Assembly: GCA_903829815.1 (NCBI GenBank)
Contig: CAIKRR010000025.1
Location: 32,108-96,107, forward strand
Source of the DNA: an uncultured Pseudomonadota bacterium
GTDB taxonomy: Bacteria > Pseudomonadota > Gammaproteobacteria > Burkholderiales > SG8-39
Length of the DNA stretch: 64,000 nt
Direction: 5' to 3'
The notes under the pieces: generated by a model
Database searches by the model: none
Seen by the model: only the letters and a program-made list of their open reading frames with translations
What the model was told of the DNA's origin: nothing
Translations under genes and position numbers: made by a program
Shown here: positions 1-7,693 of the stretch, one piece after another
How the letters are laid out: each line of letters starts with the position of its first letter
Position numbering within the stretch: the first letter of the stretch is position 1

Positions 1-303
1 CGCCGGATTGGAGACCCCGCTCACCCGACCGAGTTTTTCCAGCGTGAAGAAACTGGCGCCGTAATGAATGAGGGAACGCCAGTCCAGGTCGCGCACCATC
101 TGCTGCTCCTCGGGCGTGAGTCGAGCCAGATCAAACGCTGCCTGTGGATCGCTCTTGAAGAGCGCCCGGCGCTCAGGGATCACCAGACCGTGCAGGAAGC
201 GGTTCAGTCGCAACCCACGTGCACTGCGCTCGAGGTCGAAAATGAAGGTTCCCTCGAGGAGTTCGGCACCCACCAGTTGCGGATTGCCGGCAAAAACGCT
301 CAT
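1..303 (-). CDS. ligA: Protocatechuate 4,5-dioxygenase alpha subunit-like protein (partial, 3' end outside window)
   Basis: LigA-type small subunit of a class III extradiol dioxygenase; in this family the alpha subunit closes the active-site pocket of the catalytic beta subunit that cleaves protocatechuate or related catechols. The visible 101 residues begin MSVFAGNPQL and contain the LigA-like core: an FDLERSARGLRLNRF stretch near residues 22-36, then helices up to FFTLEKLGRVSG near residues 84-96. The ATG at 303 overlaps the TGA of the upstream beta-subunit gene in an ATGA junction, so the two are translationally coupled. The C-terminus lies beyond base 1. The exact substrate cannot be read from sequence. 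Confidence 0.8.
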   Translation of the reverse strand, partial: MSVFAGNPQLVGAELLEGTFIFDLERSARGLRLNRFLHGLVIPERRALFKSDPQAAFDLARLTPEEQQMVRDLDWRSLIHYGASFFTLEKLGRVSGVSNPA

Positions 304-1160
304 GCCGCCTCCTCGAAGACAGCCACCGCCATGGCGGTGGTCATCGGCAGGTAGTAGCTCTGGTGCACCTTGCTGACGATCGGCGAGAGCGCGCCCCGCA
401 TGGCAAGCCACATGACCACTTCGGCCCCCTCGCTGCCGCCGAGACGGGCAAAGTCAGCCAGACGCATCCGGGTGAGCGCGAGCGGGTCGGTATGGATCAG
501 TTGGAGAAACTCCCTGTCCCAGGCCTCGTTGTTGAACCCGGCACGTTCCCCATTCATCTGATGCGACAAGCCACCCGTGCCCACCACCACGACTGAGAGA
601 TCCTCAGGCCAGGACTCAACCGCGCGCCGCACCGCCTGGCCCAGTTTCCAGCAGCGCAACGGCGTTGGCATCGGATGCTGAAGTACATTGACCTCGATGG
701 GCACCAGCGGCACCGGCCAGCACCCGGCAGCCACTGCTTCGGGATAGAGCATGGTCAGCGGGGAGTTGAGCCCGTGGTCGAGCGCGAGGTCCTGAAAGAT
801 CGACATGTCGAACTCGTCATTGACCAGGGCGGTTGCGATGTGTCGCGACAAGGGGGCGTGGCCACGCAGTGGCGGAACCCGACGCGGCCCCATCCCTTCA
901 TCGGCAATCGGGTACTCGTCCCACACACCAATGGCAAAGGTCGGGTAATGATCGAAGAAGAAGGTCGTGGCGTGGTCGTTGAAGAAAAATACGAGAACGT
1001 CGGGTTTCTTCTCGGCAAGCCAGCGTGCGACCGGGGCATAACCCTCGAACAGCGGCGCCCAGTCCGGATCAGCCTGCTTGTTGCGATCAAACGCCAATCC
1101 GATTGTCGGCACATGCGAGGTACCGATCCCTCCGATGATTCTGGCCACGATTTTCTCCAT
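300..1160 (-). CDS. ligB: Protocatechuate 4,5-dioxygenase beta subunit-like extradiol dioxygenase (LigB family)
   Basis: Catalytic subunit of a class III Fe(II) extradiol ring-cleavage dioxygenase, 286 residues, the usual LigB length. An N-terminal GGIGTSHVPTIG segment supplies the first metal His (about residue 16), HATTFF near residue 63 fits the second His, and VVGTGGLSHQMNGERAG near residues 193-209 is typical of the family. I chose the ATG at 1160 (MEKIVARIIGG) rather than a GTG four codons upstream because homologues start at this point. It is coupled to the alpha subunit through ATGA at 300-303 and is divergent from the Bug receptor at 1295. Separate alpha and beta genes favour protocatechuate over fused gallate dioxygenases, but gallate-like or other substrates remain possible. 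Confidence 0.85.
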   Translation of the reverse strand: MEKIVARIIGGIGTSHVPTIGLAFDRNKQADPDWAPLFEGYAPVARWLAEKKPDVLVFFFNDHATTFFFDHYPTFAIGVWDEYPIADEGMGPRRVPPLRGHAPLSRHIATALVNDEFDMSIFQDLALDHGLNSPLTMLYPEAVAAGCWPVPLVPIEVNVLQHPMPTPLRCWKLGQAVRRAVESWPEDLSVVVVGTGGLSHQMNGERAGFNNEAWDREFLQLIHTDPLALTRMRLADFARLGGSEGAEVVMWLAMRGALSPIVSKVHQSYYLPMTTAMAVAVFEEAA

Positions 1161-1294
1161 ACGGCAACACACCGAAGCTTACCGTCTGCAACGGGCTCAC
1201 GGACTGACCCGGCATGATCCTCGGAAACGGACGCTCGACTTGCTACACTTCGCTGGATGGAGACAGACAAGGCCCCTCCGGGAAGCCCCTCATC

Positions 1295-2356
1295 ATGACC
1301 ATGATCCAATCTTCTGGCCACCGAAGCCAGAGGCACCGGCTGCAGCCGGCGCCACTGCCCCCCTGCTCGCGAGGCCAGAGGCCTCGCCTGGCTGCCATGG
1401 CCAGCACGGTGTTTGCCGCGGTGCTCGCAGCAACGATCTGGCCCGCCATGGCGCAGTCGCCGACCTGGCCTGCCCAACCGATCAGGCTCCAACTGCCTTA
1501 TGGCGCCGGAGGTGTCGCCGACATCGTGGCGCGCCTGCTGGCGCAGCGTCTTGCCGACTCGCTCGGCCAGCAGGTCCTGGTCGAAAACCGCCCCAGTGCG
1601 GGACAGACCGTTGCCTCCGAACTGGTCGCCAAGGCGGCACCCGATGGCTACACCCTGCTCTGGTTCAATTCCGGGCATGCGGTGAGCACATCGCTCTTTC
1701 GGTCACTGCCCTTTGACCCGGTGCGCGACTTTGCTCCCATCTCGACCGTGGGGTTCTTCGGCCTCGCCCTGGTGGTGAACAACGACTCACCGATCCGGAC
1801 CGTGGGGCAGTTCATCGCGGCGGCAAAGGCAAGGCCCACTTCGTTCAACATCGGCACGACCAGCATCGGCAGTACCCAATTCATCACCGCCGAACTGTTT
1901 CGCTCGATGTCGGCACTGGACGCACAGATCGTGCCCTTCAAGTCCACACCCATGATCATCGCGGCCCTGAAGTCAGGCGACGTCCAGGGCATGGTCGAAA
2001 TCCTCGCACCGGTGATAGGCCCGATTCGCAGCGGCAACCTGCGCGCACTGGGCGTGTCGTTCGAGCAGCGCTTTGCCGGTCTGCCCGATGTGCCCACCAT
2101 TGGCGAGACTGTGCCCGGCTATGAATCAACCGCATGGAACGCGCTGGCAGCCCCGGCCCAGACCCCCCGCCCCATCATCGAGCGCCTCAATCGCGAGGTG
2201 AATCAGGTCATCGCCCAGCCCGAATTCAACCGCCGCCTGCAGGATCTGGGGGTGGACCCGCGCGGAAGCACGCCCGAGGCCTTGCGCGATCTGCTCGCGA
2301 GCGAAACCGCCAAATGGCGAACGGTGATCGAGCGGGCGCGGATCGAAAAACAATAA
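1295..2356 (+). CDS. Bug-family (TctC-like) tripartite tricarboxylate transporter receptor
   Basis: Periplasmic solute receptor of the Bug/TTT family, which binds carboxylates such as tricarboxylates and aromatic acids. The 353-residue protein has a signal peptide with an Ala-rich core and AMAQS cleavage site, then the family landmarks: WPAQPIRLQLPYGAGGVADIVAR, an ENRPSAGQT loop, KAAPDGYTLL and PFDPVRDFAPIS. The ATG at 1295 (MTMIQ) is preceded by GGGAAG about 10 bases upstream; further in-frame codons upstream look non-coding. No TctA or TctB membrane gene is near, so it is an orphan receptor. It is divergent from ligBA and upstream of the acyl-carrier cluster; a ring-cleavage-related ligand is only a guess. 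Confidence 0.88.
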   Translation: MTMIQSSGHRSQRHRLQPAPLPPCSRGQRPRLAAMASTVFAAVLAATIWPAMAQSPTWPAQPIRLQLPYGAGGVADIVARLLAQRLADSLGQQVLVENRPSAGQTVASELVAKAAPDGYTLLWFNSGHAVSTSLFRSLPFDPVRDFAPISTVGFFGLALVVNNDSPIRTVGQFIAAAKARPTSFNIGTTSIGSTQFITAELFRSMSALDAQIVPFKSTPMIIAALKSGDVQGMVEILAPVIGPIRSGNLRALGVSFEQRFAGLPDVPTIGETVPGYESTAWNALAAPAQTPRPIIERLNREVNQVIAQPEFNRRLQDLGVDPRGSTPEALRDLLASETAKWRTVIERARIEKQ

Positions 2357-2505
2357 GGGCCTGCCTGCCGGCAGAATCGGGTACCGACTGGTAGCCGCGG
2401 CCCCCGCTGCGGTGTGATCGTGCCCGAAGTCGACAGGCAAACATCGATTGCGCGCCGCAGCACTATCGGGGACACTGCGTCTGACGAGAAACACCGGGCC
2501 TTACC

Positions 2506-3345
2506 TTGTCGCAGGACCTTGCACGCTCATCCGCATCGCCTCCATCGCACGCCGTGCTGCTCCTGCACGGCCTGTATGGCAGCCCCGAGACCATGCAGTA
2601 CGTTGGCCGCAAGCTCAAGTCGGCCGGCTTCGTCACGGCTGCGCCCACCATCCGCGGCTGTGGGGCACTGGACGCCACCCGGCCTGAACGGCACCTGGCT
2701 TGGGAAACCTGGCTCGAGCAGGTCGAAGAACACTTTGAAACGCTCAAGACGCAATACGAGAGCGTCAGCGTGGCAGGCCTGTGCGCGGGCGCCGATCTGG
2801 CGCTCGCGCTGGCGACCCGACGCAGCGCGGACATGCATAGCCTGTGCCTCTACAGCACCACGCTGTTCTATGACGGCTGGAATGTCACCCGGCTGCGCTT
2901 TCTGCGCGCGCTGGGGTACTACACCCCTTTGCGGCATCTGCTCTACTTTCGCGAACGCCCGCCCTACGGCATCAAGGATGATCGCGTCAGGCAGTGGATA
3001 GCCGCTCAGATGAAGCGTGGTGGCCAGATTGTTACCGGAGCCCCGAAATCATCACTCCTGGGCATCTACCAGACCGAGCGGATGATGCGCTACTTGCGTC
3101 CGCGTCTGAGTACCGTGACCGTTCCCTCGCTGATCATCCATGCTCGGGAGGATGACACCACCAGCCTTCGCAGCGCCAACTGGGTCGAGCAGCATGTCGG
3201 CGCCTCTTTGATTCGCAAGGTCATTCTCGAGAACAGTTATCACAACATCACCATGGACTACGAGCGTGATCGGGTCGTCCGTGAGACCATCGAGTTCATC
3301 TGTCGCGACACGCAACCCCGGGAGCGTCATGCCTCGGACGTGTAA
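2506..3345 (+). CDS. Alpha/beta-hydrolase with a Cys nucleophile (G-L-C-A-G elbow)
   Basis: An alpha/beta-hydrolase fold protein of 279 residues. It has an HGLYGS oxyanion segment at residues 21-26, a nucleophile elbow GLCAG at 91-95 with Cys93 where lipases and esterases have Ser, an acid in HAREDD (Asp216/217) and a His in SYHNITMD (His246). A Cys-Asp-His triad in a G-x-C-x-G box is also the arrangement of PHA synthases and of dienelactone hydrolases, so acyl transfer or hydrolysis is plausible. The start is uncertain: I used the TTG at 2506, as the first downstream ATG falls inside the fold and no clear ribosome site is visible. It ends 2 bases before the ACP gene, which suggests an acyl-ACP-related substrate. 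Confidence 0.75.
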   Translation: MSQDLARSSASPPSHAVLLLHGLYGSPETMQYVGRKLKSAGFVTAAPTIRGCGALDATRPERHLAWETWLEQVEEHFETLKTQYESVSVAGLCAGADLALALATRRSADMHSLCLYSTTLFYDGWNVTRLRFLRALGYYTPLRHLLYFRERPPYGIKDDRVRQWIAAQMKRGGQIVTGAPKSSLLGIYQTERMMRYLRPRLSTVTVPSLIIHAREDDTTSLRSANWVEQHVGASLIRKVILENSYHNITMDYERDRVVRETIEFICRDTQPRERHASDV

Positions 3346-3347
3346 TC

Positions 3348-3629
3348 ATGACCATAGAGACACACTGTTACACTACTCGTATGGCTACCGTTCTTCCCAT
3401 CATCTGCCAATTGCTCGTCGACGAATTCGACCTGCCGGCCGATCAACTCACCGAGGTAACGGCGTTTGAAACGCTGGGGCTGGACTCGATCACGATCGTC
3501 GAGTTCATGTTCATGGTCGAGGAACGATTCAACCTCAAGCTCGATCTCGAGGCAGAACCCGCCGACATGAAGACGATCGGCGATGTTGCCCGAGAGATCG
3601 AGAAACTCATCTCTCGGACCACTGCTTAA
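3348..3629 (+). CDS. Acyl carrier protein (phosphopantetheine-binding)
   Basis: Small acidic carrier protein of 93 residues, or 82 if translation starts at the second Met (3381). The attachment motif GLDSIT places the phosphopantetheine serine at Ser47. Downstream helices (EFMFMVEERFNLKL and MKTIGDVAREIEKLI) match the four-helix ACP fold. It is not the housekeeping AcpP, whose motif region reads DSLDTVE. It lies 2 bases after the Cys-hydrolase and 6 bases before the ketosynthase, so these three are very probably one operon building or transferring an ACP-bound acyl chain. The product is unknown. Confidence 0.85.
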   Translation: MTIETHCYTTRMATVLPIICQLLVDEFDLPADQLTEVTAFETLGLDSITIVEFMFMVEERFNLKLDLEAEPADMKTIGDVAREIEKLISRTTA

Positions 3630-3635
3630 GCGGCG

Positions 3636-4853
3636 ATGAGGCGCGTAGTCGCCACCGGGCTGGGAGTCGTCTCGCCACTGGGCTCCTCGAGCGGCGCTTT
3701 TTTCGATGCGCTCCTCGCCCAGCAATCCGCGATCCGACTGCACGACCTGGGCTGGGGAACCCGTCTTGCGGCCCGTGTCGAGTCCGATGTGGAAAGCCCC
3801 TTTCCCAAGCTCAAGCGCATCGGCCTTGATCGCGTGACTCTCATGGCATTGCTGGCCGTGCGGCAGGCCGCCGACCAGGCAGGCGGCGCATTTGTCGACA
3901 GCGAAACCACCGGACTCTTCTGGGGAACCGGGATGGGCGGCGCTTCGACCCTCGAGAACAGCTACCGCGACATCTTTCAGAAAGGTGCGACGCGGCTGCG
4001 CCCGACGACCGTCGTCGCAGGCATGAACAATGCCGCCAGCGGGCATATCGGCATCGACTTTGGCGTGCTGGGGCCCAGTTTCACCTACTCCTCGGCCTGC
4101 TCATCCTCGGCGGTCGCGATCGGCGAGGCCATGCGGGCGATTCGTGGCGGGTGGATCGATCGTGCCATCGTCGGTGGCAGCGAAGCGCTGCTCACCGAGG
4201 GCGTGATGATGGCCTGGGATGCGCTGCAGACCATCGCCCACACCGACACCGACCACCCCGAGACCTCCTGTCGCCCTTTCGCCGCTGACCGGACCGGTTT
4301 TGTGCTCGGGGAAGGCGCAGCGGCACTCATCCTCGAAGACGAGGAAAGGGCGCGTGTGCGCGGCGCAAGATGCCTTGCGCACCTGGCGGGCTATGGCAAC
4401 ACGACCGATGCACGACACATCACGCAGCCCGACCCGGGCGGTCAGGCCCGTGTGATGGTCCACGCGCTTGCCGACGCGGGGCTCTCGCCCGAACGGATCC
4501 AGCATGTAAACGCGCATGGCACCGGCACACGCATTGGTGATGTGAACGAGACCATCGCCCTGCACCAGGTGTTTGGCGCCCATGCGCCAGGCCTCGCCGT
4601 CAGCGCGACGAAGGCGCTGCATGGGCACCTGATGGGGGCCACCGGCGCGCTCGAAGTGATCGCCACAATCGAGGCCTTGCTGCGGGGTGAAGTCCCGCCT
4701 ACCGCTCATCTGGGCAAACCCGACCCACTGTGCGATCTGGACTATGTGAGCGAGGGACGGCGCCGCATCGAAAACCTCGACGTCGCGATGTCGAATTCGT
4801 TTGGCTTCGGCGGCAACAATGTCTCGCTCGTGCTGCGTCGCTGCCACCCCTGA
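3636..4853 (+). CDS. Beta-ketoacyl-ACP synthase II-like (FabF-type condensing enzyme)
   Basis: Decarboxylating condensing enzyme of the thiolase superfamily, 405 residues, normal FabF length. All active-site parts are visible: nucleophile Cys155 in SSACSSSA, His294 in NAHGTGT, Lys326 and His331 in KALHGHLMGA, and the NSFGFGGNN glycine loop near the C-terminus. It is therefore predicted to be active in Claisen condensation, not a chain-length factor. It sits directly behind the ACP gene and 21 bases ahead of the asparaginase-like gene. No ketoreductase, dehydratase or enoyl reductase lies nearby, so a single condensation or a short keto-acid product is more likely than a full polyketide or fatty acid. 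Confidence 0.9.
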   Translation: MRRVVATGLGVVSPLGSSSGAFFDALLAQQSAIRLHDLGWGTRLAARVESDVESPFPKLKRIGLDRVTLMALLAVRQAADQAGGAFVDSETTGLFWGTGMGGASTLENSYRDIFQKGATRLRPTTVVAGMNNAASGHIGIDFGVLGPSFTYSSACSSSAVAIGEAMRAIRGGWIDRAIVGGSEALLTEGVMMAWDALQTIAHTDTDHPETSCRPFAADRTGFVLGEGAAALILEDEERARVRGARCLAHLAGYGNTTDARHITQPDPGGQARVMVHALADAGLSPERIQHVNAHGTGTRIGDVNETIALHQVFGAHAPGLAVSATKALHGHLMGATGALEVIATIEALLRGEVPPTAHLGKPDPLCDLDYVSEGRRRIENLDVAMSNSFGFGGNNVSLVLRRCHP

Positions 4854-4874
4854 CTGTCCGGAGACCCGCTCACC

Positions 4875-6587
4875 ATGTCCAACCGACCGCGCATTGCCCA
4901 CCTTGCCGGGCCCAACGCCACGATCCAGAACACCCCGCCGCTCATCACCAGCAACAAGGCGCGTGTCAAGTACGGGCTCGAGGCGATGACACTGCCCGAT
5001 GGAACGCCGGCGCGCTTTGACGTGCTGCGCCCGCAGCGACTGGCGCATCCCGTCACCGTCTATGTCGAGCAGTTCTCGGCCCACCCCATGGAGCGAGATG
5101 CCGCAGCGCTCTACGGCCCCCCCGATGGCTATCTCGATGCCAGTGGCACCTTCCACCGCGAAGCCACCAGCGCTTCAGACAAACCGGTCTATGAGGTGGA
5201 ACTGCACCCCGACGATGGGGTCTACCCCCTGCCCTACATGGCACGCCAGGTCGATGGCCGCCCGTGGGAGGACGATTGCACCACGGCCGGAGGCCCGACT
5301 GCGAGCGCCCGCCAGCCCTTTTTTCCCGATGGTTCGCGCCCGTTCGAGGAAATCGACCGGCTGGGCGTCGGCGAACATGGCGAGGGCAATCTCATCGCAG
5401 CGCGTGCCGACATCGATTTCTACCGGGTGCTCCCTCCCAGTGGTTACACGAGCGGCCAGGCTGCAGCCGACCGTTCGGATACCCCGCTGCCCGGGCAGGC
5501 GCATGAGGACATCGCACCCGAGGCTCGCGGCAACGACTTCTTCTACTACCGCCCCTATCACCTGGCCGTTTCGCCGCCACGCCCCAGCCTGGCGCTCATG
5601 ACCAACCGGGTGCAGCAGATTCTCGACAGCGGTCTGTACGAGGGTGCGGTGTGGACGCAGGGCAGCCCGCGCATCGAGGAGACCATGTACTGGTTCGGCT
5701 TGCTGCTGGACACGACACGGCCGATCTGTGGCAACGCGGCGCAGCGCGCGCATGGCCAGATCAGCAACGACGGCCCGAAGAATCTGGTCGACTCGGTCGA
5801 ATACATCACTTCGCGCGTCTGGGCCGATGGCGAAGGGCGCGATCGTGTCGGCATGGTACTCGTGCAGGAGCAGCAGGTTTTTGCTGCCCGTGATGTGCAA
5901 AAGGGTGACGCGCGCCCCGGTGGGTATGTCACCACCGGCGGGCACGGCGGCATCCTGGGAGCGGTCGGTCACGACGGACCGCCCATGCTCACCTACCTGC
6001 CGGCCACCCTTCACACCTGGCAGTCAGCCGTCAACATCAGCCGACTGCCCAACGAAACCACACGGGTTCGCCGCTCGGGCGAGCGGATCGAGACGGTACC
6101 GGTCGCCATCAAGGATGCAAGCGGGTCGCTCCTCGATAGCGCGATTCCCAAGGTGGTGATCATCAAGGACGGCAACTATCTGGCCGACGATTTCACCGAT
6201 GACCCCAGCCGCGAAGTCGATCTGCACGCCCATATCAAGGCCATGCTCGAGGGCTCGACCCTGGCAGGCTTCGTGGTCGAGGGCCTCAGCCCCTACGGGT
6301 TCATGACCTCGCGCTCACGTCACATCGTCATGCTGCAGGCGGTGCACATGGGCATTCCGGTCGTGCGCGTCGGTCGCGGCAACAACGAGGGATTCACCCC
6401 GCCGCGCGACCGCTTTCTGGGCGGACGAAACCTGACCGCCACCAAGGCACGACTGCTGCTCATGGCCTGCCTGATGCGCTTTGGCAGCCTGCCCCCGGCC
6501 GCCAATCCGCAACAACCCACCGAGGCAGAACTGACGGCCATTCGGGAACGACTGGCCCAATACCAGCAGGTGTTCGACACGCACTGA
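4875..6587 (+). CDS. Divergent, enlarged asparaginase-like protein
   Basis: A 570-residue protein that keeps the asparaginase/glutaminase fold landmarks but is far longer than the usual 320-350 residues. The N-terminal LAGPNATIQ (residues 10-18) aligns with the TGGTIAG nucleophile loop, keeping Thr16. QGSPRIEETMYW (262-273) aligns with HGTDTMEETAY, but the catalytic Thr-Asp pair is replaced by Ser-Pro. ISNDGPKNL (296-304) matches SADGPMNL, and MGIPVVRVGR followed by NLTATKARLLLM near the C-terminus matches the asparaginase domain 2 end. About 150 extra residues sit between the first two motifs. Asparaginase activity is doubtful; a related amidohydrolase, lactam or ester activity, or a non-catalytic role, is possible. 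It is the last gene of the ACP/ketosynthase set. Confidence 0.7.
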   Translation: MSNRPRIAHLAGPNATIQNTPPLITSNKARVKYGLEAMTLPDGTPARFDVLRPQRLAHPVTVYVEQFSAHPMERDAAALYGPPDGYLDASGTFHREATSASDKPVYEVELHPDDGVYPLPYMARQVDGRPWEDDCTTAGGPTASARQPFFPDGSRPFEEIDRLGVGEHGEGNLIAARADIDFYRVLPPSGYTSGQAAADRSDTPLPGQAHEDIAPEARGNDFFYYRPYHLAVSPPRPSLALMTNRVQQILDSGLYEGAVWTQGSPRIEETMYWFGLLLDTTRPICGNAAQRAHGQISNDGPKNLVDSVEYITSRVWADGEGRDRVGMVLVQEQQVFAARDVQKGDARPGGYVTTGGHGGILGAVGHDGPPMLTYLPATLHTWQSAVNISRLPNETTRVRRSGERIETVPVAIKDASGSLLDSAIPKVVIIKDGNYLADDFTDDPSREVDLHAHIKAMLEGSTLAGFVVEGLSPYGFMTSRSRHIVMLQAVHMGIPVVRVGRGNNEGFTPPRDRFLGGRNLTATKARLLLMACLMRFGSLPPAANPQQPTEAELTAIRERLAQYQQVFDTH

Positions 6588-6592
6588 AGGCC

Positions 6593-7693
6593 TCATTGGC
6601 CCTGCACCATCGATACGAAGGCCCGTGCGCGCTCGAACAGGGCCTCGCCTGCCACGAGCAGTGAGCCACCCAGCAGCAGCATCGTGTCTGGGCCATAGTC
6701 GGCGAGCAGCGCAGGTACCCGCTCGACCGTCATGCCGCCTGCCGGAACGGGTAGCGCCGCGTGCACACCCGGCCAGTGCGCGCGGGCGTGCTCGGCAATC
6801 GCCATCGAGGTGTCGCGCGAATAGCCGAATCGCCCGCCGTAATTGACGAAGATGACCGCATCGGCACCCAGCAGGCGATAGAGTTTGCCAAAGAGAAGCG
6901 GGGGCGCGATGCGCGCGGCACCACCCATCGAGGGGTGGGCCAGTACCGGCACCCGGAGATGCTCGGCCACCATCTGGGCGAACATCGGCAAACCCACCAG
7001 CGCTGGGGCCATCATCACCATGCCGCAGCCTTCTTCGGCCGCGACATGCGCCTGCTCGACCAGCGCTCTGGGTGAGCCGATCAGATTGGGGACATACTGC
7101 ACGCGCGACCCGGTCTCGCGGCGAACCGCCTCGACCGCGCGCTGGCAGGCCTGAACCCGCGCCACAAAAGGTGCCTGCGCCTGATTGGCAAGACCATGGT
7201 CATCCTTGATGACATCGACGCCGGCACGCGCAAGGGTGCGACACATCGCGGCCAGTTGATCAACGGGCAGGCCCTGTGGCTTGAGCGCTGCGCAGGTGAG
7301 CGCACGACCCTCGACACCGGTCAGCGCGCGGATGCCGGCAAGCCCGAACCGGGGCCCCGGCCAGTCGCGGGCAACAACAGCCGGAAAATCAACATCGAAC
7401 AACTGCACATGCTCATGCAACGACGTGTTGCCAAAGAGCATGTTCATGCCCTGCGCCACATCGCCACTGAGCGTTTCGATCGCAAGTCCGATCACCACCT
7501 GGTGCAGGCCCTCAGCCACTTCGGTGATCGAACGCACCTCACCGACCACCTCATCGAGCACACGCCGATCATGCACTGCCGCGAGCGGCAACTCCACGCT
7601 CTGCTCGATGGCGATATCGGCGGCAACCGCCGCGATGCGATCGCGGCCGACCGCAACCCGATAGGTGACTTCGATCCGATCGGGCGCACTCAT
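6593..7693 (-). CDS. RuBisCO-like protein (form IV type)
   Basis: Homologue of the RuBisCO large subunit, 366 residues, shorter than true RuBisCO (about 460-480). The barrel landmarks are present: ALKPQGLPVDQLA at 137-149 (Lys138 matches the RuBisCO KPKLGLS lysine), VIKDDHGLANQ at 161-171 (Lys163 is in the position of the carbamylated lysine, with Asp165 and His166 replacing the Asp-Glu metal ligands), AHPSMGG, and phosphate-site glycines in NYGGRFGYSRDTS and LLLGGSLL. Form IV proteins do not fix CO2; known members act as enolase, isomerase or decarboxylase-type enzymes on sugar-phosphate-like compounds. The ATG at 7693 overlaps the stop of the MFS gene (ATGA), so it is co-translated with a transporter. 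Confidence 0.85.
   Translation of the reverse strand: MSAPDRIEVTYRVAVGRDRIAAVAADIAIEQSVELPLAAVHDRRVLDEVVGEVRSITEVAEGLHQVVIGLAIETLSGDVAQGMNMLFGNTSLHEHVQLFDVDFPAVVARDWPGPRFGLAGIRALTGVEGRALTCAALKPQGLPVDQLAAMCRTLARAGVDVIKDDHGLANQAQAPFVARVQACQRAVEAVRRETGSRVQYVPNLIGSPRALVEQAHVAAEEGCGMVMMAPALVGLPMFAQMVAEHLRVPVLAHPSMGGAARIAPPLLFGKLYRLLGADAVIFVNYGGRFGYSRDTSMAIAEHARAHWPGVHAALPVPAGGMTVERVPALLADYGPDTMLLLGGSLLVAGEALFERARAFVSMVQGQ

Noticed and set aside
755..1678. A minus-strand frame of 307 codons across the ligB start and the Bug gene
   Set aside because: It overlaps two genes with clear family features and shows none of its own.
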